A stretch of 17,564 bases of DNA from positions 1 to 17,564 of the forward strand of contig JBEVIU010000161.1 of NCBI GenBank assembly GCA_040510575.1. Direction: 5' to 3'. The first letter of the stretch is position 1. Each line of letters opens with the position of its first letter. Under the pieces are notes generated by a model that made no database searches, was not told the origin of the DNA, and worked only from the letters and a program-made list of their open reading frames with translations. Below are positions 7,685 through 13,689 of the stretch, piece after piece. A program made the position numbers and the translations under genes. This stretch comes from DASUMF01 sp040510575 (GTDB taxonomy: Bacteria > Actinomycetota > Acidimicrobiia > IMCC26256 > DASPTH01).

Positions 7685-9094
7685 ATGAGCCGCGGATCGA
7701 TCGAGGTGGACTACCTCGTGATCGGCGCCGGCGCAGCCGGGATGGCCTTCACCGACGCCCTCATCGAGGTCTCGGATGCCTCCGTCCTGATGGTCGATCG
7801 CCGGCACGGCCCCGGCGGGCACTGGAACGACGCCTACCCGTTCGTCCGGCTGCACCAGCCCTCCGCGTTCTACGGCGTGAACTCGCGCAACCTGGGCGAC
7901 GACCGGATCGACGCCAGCGGGCCGAACGCCGGCCTCTACGAGCGTGCGACTGCGGCCGAGATCTGCCACTACTTCCAGGCGGTGATGCACGACCGCCTCC
8001 TCGCGTCGGGCCAGGTCGAGTTCCTGCCGATGACGACCTGCGCGGTGAACGGATCCGATCGGGTCCACGCGACTGCCCAGTTGACCGGCGTGGAACAGGA
8101 GATCGTCGTGCGGCGCAAGGTCGTCGACGCGCGCTACCTGGAGGGCACGATCCCGGCAACGCACACGCCCGCCTTCACGGTCGACGACGGCGTGCAGTGC
8201 CTTCCGGTGAGCGAGCTCACGCACGCGAGTCACCCTGCGGGCGGCTACGTCGTGATGGGTGCGGGCAAGACGGGGATGGACGCGTGCACCTGGCTGCTCG
8301 ACAACGGCGTCGACCCGGCCGAGATCGCCTGGGTCAAGCCGCGCGAGACGTGGGCGCTCGACCGGGCGTACTGGCAGCCACGTGATCAGGTGGGTCGGTT
8401 CATGATCGGCTGGGCGGCGAGCATCGAAGCCGCGGCGACGGCGACCTCGATCCCGGACCTGTTCGGTCGTCTGGAGGAGTGCGGGCACCTCTGCCGGGTC
8501 GACACCTCGGTCGAGCCGACGATGTACCGCGCCGGAACGCTGAGCGAGCTCGAGATCGGACAGCTCCGCAGCATCGAGCAGGTCGTCCGCTCCGGACGGG
8601 TCCGTCGCATCCAGGCCGACCGCATCGTGCTCGACGGCGGCGTTGTCGCGACCCGCACCGACCGTCTCCACGTCGACTGCACTGCAGAAGGGCTCGGCCG
8701 CCCGCCGTCCCGGCCGATCTTCGAGCCGCACCGCGTCACCATCCAACAGGTGCGCGAGACCAGCCCGACGTTCAACGCGGCACTCATCGGATACCTCGAA
8801 GCGTCCCGCGACGACGTCGACGAGCAGAACGCGCTCGCGCCGCCGAATGCCTACCCCGATGCCGCGACCGACTGGATCCGCATTCGCCAGCTCGGCCTCG
8901 TGGCACAGACCACGTGGGACCACACGCCGGACGTCGCCGAGTGGCTCGAACGGTCGCGGCTGAACATCTCGGCCGGCGTGATCGCGCACGCGGGTGAGCC
9001 GGGTGTCGGGCCTGCGATCGGTGCGTACCTCGAACACCGCGACCGCGCGGTCGAGAACCTCACCGCGTTCCGCGCGCAGCTCGAAGGTGGATGA
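7685..9094 (+). CDS. FAD/NAD(P)-binding oxidoreductase, substrate unknown
   Basis: The protein has 469 residues and is on the opposite strand from its neighbours. An N-terminal FAD-binding Rossmann motif is clear: VDYLVIGAGAAGMAF (8-22), with an acidic residue (Asp38) closing the second strand (VLMVDRR), and GGHWNDAYPFVRLHQPS (44-60), a segment typical of flavin monooxygenase-like proteins. A second dinucleotide fold follows at YVVMGAGKTGMDACTWLL (188-205), and a DCTAEG stretch (331-336) may contact flavin. There is no signal peptide or membrane segment, so it is probably cytosolic. The architecture resembles the flavoprotein monooxygenase/oxidoreductase group, but I cannot assign a substrate. 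Its start lies 8 nt after a TAGGCT hexamer and it has no Shine-Dalgarno. Its stop is 3 bp from the prs stop, so the two genes converge. It interrupts an otherwise conserved glmU-prs-rplY-pth order, suggesting later insertion. Confidence 0.9.
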   Translation: MSRGSIEVDYLVIGAGAAGMAFTDALIEVSDASVLMVDRRHGPGGHWNDAYPFVRLHQPSAFYGVNSRNLGDDRIDASGPNAGLYERATAAEICHYFQAVMHDRLLASGQVEFLPMTTCAVNGSDRVHATAQLTGVEQEIVVRRKVVDARYLEGTIPATHTPAFTVDDGVQCLPVSELTHASHPAGGYVVMGAGKTGMDACTWLLDNGVDPAEIAWVKPRETWALDRAYWQPRDQVGRFMIGWAASIEAAATATSIPDLFGRLEECGHLCRVDTSVEPTMYRAGTLSELEIGQLRSIEQVVRSGRVRRIQADRIVLDGGVVATRTDRLHVDCTAEGLGRPPSRPIFEPHRVTIQQVRETSPTFNAALIGYLEASRDDVDEQNALAPPNAYPDAATDWIRIRQLGLVAQTTWDHTPDVAEWLERSRLNISAGVIAHAGEPGVGPAIGAYLEHRDRAVENLTAFRAQLEGG

Positions 9095-9097
9095 GGT

Positions 9098-10081
9098 TCA
9101 GGTGTTGTCGCCGCTGAACAGCTCGCTGACGCTGGCGTCGCGGAACACCGCGCTGATGGCCTTGGCGACGATCGGCGCGATCGACAGCACGGTGAGGCTG
9201 TCGAAGTGCTTCTCGCTCGAGATCGGCAACGTGTTGGTGACGACCACGTCGCGCACGCGGGCGTTCTTGAGCCGGTCGACGGCAGGACCCGACAACAGAC
9301 CGTGGGTGGCGCCGATGATGATCGACTCCGCACCGCGCTCCATCAGCAGCTCCGCGGCACTGGCGAGGGTGCCCCCGGTGTCGATCATGTCGTCGACCAG
9401 CACACACGTGCGGCCCTCGATCTTTCCGACGACCTGATTGGCGACAGCCACGTTGTGGGTGCCCTTCGGGCGGTGCTTGTCGACGTAGGCGATCTCGATC
9501 AGCTCGTCGCCGCCCATGCACTCGATGAACCGGTGCGCGAGCTTGCCGCCGCCGGCATCCGGTGCGACGACGGTGACGTCGTCGCCGGCGACGAGGCTGC
9601 GGATGTGCTCTGCGAGCAACGGCACCGCGGTGAGGTGATCGACCGGGAAGTTGAAGAACCCCTGGATCTGCCCCGTGTGGAGGTCGACGGTGACGACGCG
9701 GTCGGCGCCGGCCGCGGAGAGCATGTCGGCGAGGAGCCGCGCGCTGATCGGCTCGCGCCCCTCGGCCTTGCGATCTTGACGGGCGTACCCGTAGTACGGG
9801 CAGACCGCGGTGATGCGATGCGCCGACGCCCGCTTTGCGGCATCGATCATCAGCAACTGCTCCATGATGCAGTCGTTGATCGGTGCGCAGTGCGTCTGCA
9901 CGAGGAACACGTCGCGCCCACGGATGTTCTCGCCGTAGCGCACGTAGGTCTCACCGCTCGAGAAGGTCGACAACTTGATGTCGCCCAGCGGGACGTCGAG
10001 CTCAGCGGCGATCTCCGACGCCAGCTCGGGGTGCCCCTGCCCGGAGAAGAGCATGAGCTTCTTCTGCGAGACCAGGTCCAT
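9098..10081 (-). CDS. prs: Ribose-phosphate pyrophosphokinase (PRPP synthase, class I)
   Basis: The protein has 327 residues, with family-typical length. It makes 5-phosphoribosyl-1-pyrophosphate from ribose 5-phosphate and ATP for purine, pyrimidine, NAD, His and Trp synthesis. In actinobacteria PRPP also feeds decaprenyl-phosphoryl-arabinose synthesis in those lineages that make it. Visible motifs: the flexible catalytic loop YYGYARQDRKAEGREPIS (96-113), DLHTGQIQGFF (133-143), APDAGGGKLA (173-182) and the PRPP-binding VLVDDMIDTGGTL (227-239). ATG 10081 follows a GGAAGG Shine-Dalgarno (10089-10094, 7-nt spacing) inside the glmU tail; the gap to the glmU stop is 3 nt. It is almost certainly cotranscribed with glmU, a conserved actinobacterial pairing. 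Confidence 0.97.
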   Translation of the reverse strand: MDLVSQKKLMLFSGQGHPELASEIAAELDVPLGDIKLSTFSSGETYVRYGENIRGRDVFLVQTHCAPINDCIMEQLLMIDAAKRASAHRITAVCPYYGYARQDRKAEGREPISARLLADMLSAAGADRVVTVDLHTGQIQGFFNFPVDHLTAVPLLAEHIRSLVAGDDVTVVAPDAGGGKLAHRFIECMGGDELIEIAYVDKHRPKGTHNVAVANQVVGKIEGRTCVLVDDMIDTGGTLASAAELLMERGAESIIIGATHGLLSGPAVDRLKNARVRDVVVTNTLPISSEKHFDSLTVLSIAPIVAKAISAVFRDASVSELFSGDNT

Positions 10082-10084
10082 GGA

Positions 10085-11524
10085 TCAGCCTTCCGCCGGC
10101 GAGTCGTCGTCGTCGCCATTGTCGCGCCGATCGACCCATCCTTCTTCGATCGTTGCGGGCACACCCTTCGCCAACGCGCCAGGAGGCACGTCGCGGTTCA
10201 CCACCGCGCCCGCCGCGGTGTAGGCACCGGCGCCCACCTCCACCGGCGCGACGAACACCGTGTTCGACCCGGATCGCACGTCGCGGCCGATCTTCGTGCG
10301 GTGCTTCGCTCGGCCGTCGTAGTTCGCCGTGATGTTGCCGGCGCCGATGTTGGCCCGCTCACCGACCTCGGCGTCGCCCACGTATGCCAGGTGCGGCACC
10401 TTCGCGCCCTCACCGATCTCGCTGTTCTTGATCTCCACGAAGGTGCCGACGTGCGCGCCGGCCGCGAGGTGCGTGCCTGGTCGCAACGACACGTAGGGGC
10501 CGACGGTCGCGCCGTCGTCGATCATCGACTCGCGTGCGACGGTCTGGCGCACGACCGCGTCACGCCCCACGACCGTGTCGACCAGATCGCAGTCGGGTCC
10601 GACGGTTGCTCCGCTGCGTACGACCGTCACGCCGCTCAGCATCGTGTTGGGCAGGATGCGCACATCCGGCTCGAGCTGCACGCCGGCGTCGACGTACGTG
10701 GTCGCAGGGTCGACCATGGTGACGCCTTCACGCATCCAGTGAGCGTTGATGCGCTGGCGCAGCTCACCCTCCACCGAGGCGAGCTGGGCACGGTCGTTGA
10801 TCGAGAGCACCTCGGTGGCATCCTCGGCTTCGATGCCCGCCACCAGGTGGCCGGCATCACGCAGCACCCCGACCACGTCGGTGAGGTAGTACTGGCCCTG
10901 CGCGTTCTCGGGGCTGAGGCGGCGCAACGCGGGCGCGAGGTAGGCACGGCGGAAGCAGTAGAACGACGGGTTCACCTCGTCGATCTCGAGCTCGTCGGGC
11001 CGGGCATCGCGCTGTTCGACGATCCGCGCCACGTTGCCGCGTTCGTCTCGCACGACGCGGCCGTAGCCGGTCGGATCGTCGAGCCGGGCGGTGAGCATCG
11101 TGGCGGCCGAATCACCGAGGCGGTGCTCCGTGGCCAGCATGGCGAGCGTCTCCGGCCGGATGAGCGGAGCATCGGCGAGGAGCACGAGGAGGTCGTCGTC
11201 GGCGTCGAGGTCGTCGGCGAACGCGGTGAGCGCGACCGCCGCGGCGTCGCCGGTGCCGCGCAGCACCGTCTGCTCCACGAACTCGACCGGCACCTCGCTG
11301 CTGACGAGTCGTTCCTGCACGGTCTTCGTGACGTCTTCGGCGCCGTGGCCGACGACCACCACGATCCGGTCGAGGGGCAGCGCGGCGAGCGCGTCGAGCA
11401 CCCACATGAGCATGGGACGCCCGCAGAGCTCGTGCAGGACCTTGGGCGTGGACGAGCGCATCCGCGTGCCCTCGCCTGCCGCGAGGACGACGGCTGACAC
11501 GGGTCGACGGCGGGCGGCTGCCAT
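10085..11524 (-). CDS. glmU: Bifunctional UDP-N-acetylglucosamine pyrophosphorylase / glucosamine-1-phosphate acetyltransferase
   Basis: I use ATG 11524 (479 residues) because of an ideal Shine-Dalgarno (GGAGGAG, 11528-11534) and because the protein then begins just before the conserved strand. An in-frame ATG at 11563 would add 13 residues and lacks such a site. GlmU makes UDP-GlcNAc for peptidoglycan. The N-terminal uridyltransferase (about 1-250) has AVVLAAGEGTRMRSSTPKVL (11-30), QTVLRGTGDA (85-94) and LADAPL (116-121). The C-terminal left-handed beta-helix acetyltransferase (about 270-455) has LRPGTHL with Arg348, EIKNS with Lys366, catalytic His378 in VPHLAYVGD, and NYDG (401-404). A short acidic tail (470-479) ends the protein. 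tRNA-Gln lies 61 nt upstream on the same strand without an obvious terminator between, so read-through from the tRNA promoter is plausible. Confidence 0.97.
   Translation of the reverse strand: MAAARRRPVSAVVLAAGEGTRMRSSTPKVLHELCGRPMLMWVLDALAALPLDRIVVVVGHGAEDVTKTVQERLVSSEVPVEFVEQTVLRGTGDAAAVALTAFADDLDADDDLLVLLADAPLIRPETLAMLATEHRLGDSAATMLTARLDDPTGYGRVVRDERGNVARIVEQRDARPDELEIDEVNPSFYCFRRAYLAPALRRLSPENAQGQYYLTDVVGVLRDAGHLVAGIEAEDATEVLSINDRAQLASVEGELRQRINAHWMREGVTMVDPATTYVDAGVQLEPDVRILPNTMLSGVTVVRSGATVGPDCDLVDTVVGRDAVVRQTVARESMIDDGATVGPYVSLRPGTHLAAGAHVGTFVEIKNSEIGEGAKVPHLAYVGDAEVGERANIGAGNITANYDGRAKHRTKIGRDVRSGSNTVFVAPVEVGAGAYTAAGAVVNRDVPPGALAKGVPATIEEGWVDRRDNGDDDDSPAEG
10089..10094 (-). promoter_or_regulatory. 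Ribosome binding site of prs inside the glmU tail
   Basis: GGAAGG with 7-nt spacing to ATG 10081, located in the last codons of glmU; it links translation of the two genes. Confidence 0.75.
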
Positions 11525-11527
11525 TGA

Positions 11528-11534
11528 CTCCTCC
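11528..11534 (-). promoter_or_regulatory. Ribosome binding site deciding the glmU start
   Basis: GGAGGAG just upstream of ATG 11524 (5 nt from GGAGG). It decides this start over ATG 11563. A complementary CUCCGC at 11569-11574 could pair with part of it in the leader RNA. Confidence 0.8.
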
Positions 11535-11585
11535 GCTCTCGGAATTCGGGATTTCTCGATCACTGCGGGCGGAGCAGGTGCACCG

Positions 11586-11659
11586 TGGCTCGGGGGCGAG
11601 GTTTCGAACCTCGACTTGGGACTCCAAAGGACCCCGTGCTGCCGTTACACCACCCCCGA
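11586..11659 (-). tRNA. tRNA-Gln (anticodon UUG), CCA encoded
   Basis: A full cloverleaf of 74 nt including an encoded CCA. Acceptor stem TCGGGGG/CCCCCGA (7 bp), discriminator G. D arm is GTGT-loop-GCAC. Anticodon loop CTTTGGA gives anticodon TTG, reading CAA (and CAG by wobble). Variable loop AAGT. T arm is CGAGG-TTCGAAA-CCTCG. One unusual point: the anticodon stem GGGTC/GTCCC contains a U30-U40 mismatch between a C31-G39 pair and three G-C pairs. A tRNA-Gln directly upstream of glmU is a conserved actinobacterial arrangement, which supports the call. Confidence 0.95.
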
Positions 11660-11673
11660 CCGTCTGGGTGACG

Positions 11674-11679
11674 ACGATA
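11674..11679 (-). promoter_or_regulatory. Putative -10 element for tRNA-Gln (and glmU-prs)
   Basis: TATCGT on the minus strand, preceded by GGG, ends 14 nt before the tRNA 5' end, the expected distance for a short 5' leader trimmed by RNase P. No convincing -35 is seen at 16-19 nt. Confidence 0.4.
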
Positions 11680-11690
11680 CCCGTCGGACC

Positions 11691-11718
11691 TCGATGTGCC
11701 GTTCACACATCGAACGGC
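11691..11718. other. Two overlapping inverted repeats in the tRNA-Gln/bS22 spacer
   Basis: TCGATGTG (11691-11698) and CACATCGA (11706-11713) form a perfect 8-bp inverted repeat with 7-nt spacing. GCCGTTC (11698-11704) and GAACGGC (11712-11718) form a perfect 7-bp inverted repeat with 7-nt spacing. The arms interlock, so only one hairpin can form at a time. The element abuts the TACCTT -10 of bS22 and lies upstream of the tRNA -10. It could be an operator or paired half-sites. Confidence 0.7.
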
Positions 11719-11724
11719 TACCTT
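11719..11724 (+). promoter_or_regulatory. Putative -10 element of bS22, near-leaderless
   Basis: TACCTT preceded by GGC, 10 nt before ATG 11735, with no Shine-Dalgarno. The predicted start site leaves a leader of only a few bases. No clear -35; the position is occupied by the inverted repeats. Confidence 0.45.
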
Positions 11725-11734
11725 GAGCGCCGCC

Positions 11735-11836
11735 ATGGGATCCCTGATCAAGAAGCGCCGTAAGCGCATGCGCAAGAAGAAGCACAAGAAGCTCTTGAAG
11801 CGCACACGTTGGCAGCGCCGTCAGCAGGGTCGCTAG
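11735..11836 (+). CDS. Small ribosomal subunit protein bS22 (AURKAIP1/COX24-like), 33 aa
   Basis: ATG 11735 to TAG 11834-11836 encodes 33 residues, mostly Lys/Arg, with the core LIKKRRKRMRKKKHKKLLKR, then TRWQRRQQGR. Both the length and the MGS-IKKRRKRM-KKKH-KLL pattern match the short AURKAIP1/COX24-domain protein of actinobacteria, which mycobacterial ribosome structures identified as 30S protein bS22 near the decoding region and anti-Shine-Dalgarno end. The gene is on the plus strand, divergent from tRNA-Gln and convergent with ispE. There is no Shine-Dalgarno. A TACCTT hexamer 10 nt before the ATG suggests a near-leaderless mRNA. It is easily missed by length cutoffs. Confidence is high from sequence similarity. 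Confidence 0.93.
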   Translation: MGSLIKKRRKRMRKKKHKKLLKRTRWQRRQQGR

Positions 11837-11861
11837 CGCGACCCGCTGGCGCTCCGGGCGT

Positions 11862-11909
11862 CGGCGCTCTCCGACACCGGCGCTCTCCGACGCCGGCGCT
11901 ATCCGACAC
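11862..11909. repeat. 16-bp tandem repeat, three copies, at the bS22/ispE convergent junction
   Basis: Units 11862-11877, 11878-11893 and 11894-11909 of the type CGGCGCTCTCCGACAC, with one or two differences each. The third unit holds the ispE stop codon and last residues. GGCGTCGG (11857-11864) can pair with CCGACGCC (11887-11894), so the repeat may give a weak stem between the two genes, but no U-rich tract follows. Confidence 0.85.
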
Positions 11910-12798
11910 CTAGGCGCACGCCGCGGCTCACGCTCGTGGTCCCGACCACGGGCACGCGCAGCCGACGCCCCACCTCGCCCACCAACTGCGGCAGGTCACG
12001 GGCGTTGTTCACCGGCACCACGTAGGCCGAGCCGCTTCCCGCGAGGATCGCCGGCCGCGCAACGGTCGCTTCGAGCGCGGTCCGGAACTCCACGAGGCGT
12101 GGCTCGATCGCCTCAGCCGCCGGCTCCAGGTCGTTGAACAGCTCGGGCAGGAATTCCGCAACTCTGCGCGGCGCGCGCACGCCCCGTTCCGACACCGGGC
12201 CGCCCATGCGGTCCCACGCCCGGTAGACGTCCGGGGTGGCGAGGCGAAACGGCGGGATCGCGACGAGGAAGGCGAGCCCGGTCGGGAGGTCGATGGGCTC
12301 GAGGTCCGCGCCGCTGCCACGCATCCATGCCGCGCCTCCGCGCACGCAGAACGACACGTCGGAGCCGATCTCGGCCGCGAGCGCGAGCACGCCTGCGTCG
12401 TCGATGTCGACGTCGAGCAGGCGCCGCACGGCGAGCAGTGCGGCCGCCGCGTCGGCGGAGCCGCCACCGAGGCCCGCGCCGGCCGGGATCCGCTTGCGCA
12501 ACACGATGCGCACGCCGTGGCCCGACCGACCGGCGCGCACCAGCAACTTCTCCGCCGCGATGAACGCGAGGTTGGTGTGATCGGTCGGGATCCCGGCCGA
12601 CTCCGGGTCGTCGGGAGCGAGCTCGACCTGCACTCCTCCGGGCGATGGAACCGCGTACGCCTCGAGCACGTCGTGCGGCTGACCGAGCGACACGACGAGC
12701 GCGTCGAGATCGTGATAGCCGTCGTCGCGCACGCCCGTGACCCGCAGCGAGAGCGTCAGCTTGGGATACGCCGTGGCGCGGACCCGGGCGAGCCTCAT
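11899..12798 (-). CDS. ispE: 4-diphosphocytidyl-2-C-methyl-D-erythritol kinase
   Basis: The protein has 299 residues starting at ATG 12798, which overlaps the rsmA stop (ATGA). The frame is open further upstream, but that part is antiparallel-frame noise over rsmA. IspE phosphorylates CDP-ME in the methylerythritol phosphate pathway to isoprenoids. Visible: AYPKLTLSLRVTG (10-22) with the catalytic-type Lys13, DDGYHDLDALVVSL (25-38), the GHMP-kinase ATP loop PAGAGLGGGSADAAAALL (105-122) and GSDVSFCVRGGAAWMRG (145-161) with the catalytic Asp147. The C-terminus (LVEFR to LAGSGSAYVVPV) matches the GHMP C-domain. The last codons and stop lie in the third unit of a 16-bp tandem repeat. The rsmA-ispE order is conserved in actinobacteria. 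Confidence 0.96.
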   Translation of the reverse strand: MRLARVRATAYPKLTLSLRVTGVRDDGYHDLDALVVSLGQPHDVLEAYAVPSPGGVQVELAPDDPESAGIPTDHTNLAFIAAEKLLVRAGRSGHGVRIVLRKRIPAGAGLGGGSADAAAALLAVRRLLDVDIDDAGVLALAAEIGSDVSFCVRGGAAWMRGSGADLEPIDLPTGLAFLVAIPPFRLATPDVYRAWDRMGGPVSERGVRAPRRVAEFLPELFNDLEPAAEAIEPRLVEFRTALEATVARPAILAGSGSAYVVPVNNARDLPQLVGEVGRRLRVPVVGTTSVSRGVRLGVG

Positions 12799-13640
12799 GC
12801 AGCAACCGCGGCCGAACGGGCGACGGCAGCCCACTGCTCGAGGCCGAGCGTCTCGGCCCGTGCGGTCGGGGCGATGCCCGCCGCGTCGAGCACGGCCTCG
12901 GTGCGGGCACCGAGCACCGGCTGCAACGAGCGCCGCAGCATCTTGCGCCGCTGACCGAAGCCGCTGCGCACCAGCCCGAACAGGGCGGCGACCTCCGGCA
13001 CGTCGACGGGCGGCGCGGCCCGGCGCACCAACCCGACCAGCACGGAGTCGACCTTCGGGCGGGGCATGAACACCGTGGGCGGCACCACGCCGAGCAGCGA
13101 CGCCTCCGAGTAGTAGGCGACCTTCACCGACACGGCGCCGTACTGCGCGTCGCCGGGACCCGCCGCCAGGCGCTCCCCCACCTCTCGTTGCACCAGCACC
13201 ACCACTCGTTCGACGTCGGGCGCCTCCTCGAGGAGCCTGATCACCACCGGGACCGCGACGTTGTACGGGAGGTTCGACACGCACGTCCAACCGCGCCCGT
13301 CATCTCGGGCCAGGAGTTGATCGAGCGGCGCGTGCAAGGCGTCGGCCACGCGCACGTCGACCTCGGTGTCGGGACCGAGCACATCGGCGAGCGCGAGCGC
13401 CAACCGTTGGTCGAGCTCGACGGCGCGGACCTCGGCGCCGCGCTCGAGCAGCGCCAGCGTGAGTGAACCGAGTCCAGGGCCGATCTCGAGCACCGCGTCG
13501 CCCGGCGACAGGGCGGCGAGGGTCGCGATCCGGCGCGCGGTGTTGGGATCGGCGAGGAAATTCTGACCGAGGCTCTTCTTCGGCGCGATCCCGTGGCGAT
13601 CGAGGAGGGCGCGGATCGACGTCGGGGTCAGGAGGTCCAT
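12795..13640 (-). CDS. rsmA: 16S rRNA (adenine(1518)-N6/adenine(1519)-N6)-dimethyltransferase
   Basis: The protein has 281 residues (also called KsgA). It dimethylates two adjacent adenines in the 3'-terminal helix 45 loop of 16S rRNA late in small-subunit assembly. Motifs: KKSLGQNFLADP (21-32), the SAM-binding VLEIGPGLGSLT (50-61), VRAVELD (71-77), and catalytic NLPYN (123-127). A C-terminal helical domain follows (about 205-281, with GFGQRRKMLRRSL). ATG 13640 has no Shine-Dalgarno. It sits 8 nt after a TAGCGT hexamer, so the message may be nearly leaderless with its own promoter, although rpf is only 49 nt upstream. It overlaps ispE by 4 nt. Confidence 0.97.
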   Translation of the reverse strand: MDLLTPTSIRALLDRHGIAPKKSLGQNFLADPNTARRIATLAALSPGDAVLEIGPGLGSLTLALLERGAEVRAVELDQRLALALADVLGPDTEVDVRVADALHAPLDQLLARDDGRGWTCVSNLPYNVAVPVVIRLLEEAPDVERVVVLVQREVGERLAAGPGDAQYGAVSVKVAYYSEASLLGVVPPTVFMPRPKVDSVLVGLVRRAAPPVDVPEVAALFGLVRSGFGQRRKMLRRSLQPVLGARTEAVLDAAGIAPTARAETLGLEQWAAVARSAAVAA

Positions 13641-13647
13641 CGCCGCT

Positions 13648-13663
13648 GACGCTACCCAGCGTC
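13648..13663 (-). other. Short perfect hairpin overlapping the putative rsmA -10
   Basis: GACGCT-GGGT-AGCGTC on the minus strand, a 6-bp stem with a 4-nt loop. A second small stem, CGGCG-CTCA-CGCCG, lies just upstream. Together they fill most of the 49-nt rpf/rsmA spacer and might slow read-through from rpf. No T tract follows. Confidence 0.45.
13649..13654 (-). promoter_or_regulatory. Putative near-leaderless -10 of rsmA
   Basis: TAGCGT preceded by GGG, 8 nt before ATG 13640, with no Shine-Dalgarno. The geometry is the same as at the flavoprotein gene. A good -35 is not visible. Confidence 0.4.
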
Positions 13664-13689
13664 CGGCGTGAGCGCCGTCACGTGCCCGG

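Noticed and set aside
7352..9037. 561-codon minus-strand open frame opposite the flavoprotein gene and running into rplY
   Set aside because: The plus-strand protein has two proper Rossmann motifs. The minus frame has none and would overlap the rplY start in another frame.
9090..9100. Terminator between the convergent flavoprotein and prs genes
   Set aside because: Only 3 bp separate the stops, and I see no strong stem followed by a T tract on either strand nearby.
9206..11497. 763-codon plus-strand open frame opposite prs and glmU
   Set aside because: It lies wholly antisense to two unmistakable enzymes and has no recognisable motif; long mirror frames are expected in high-GC DNA with few T/A third positions.
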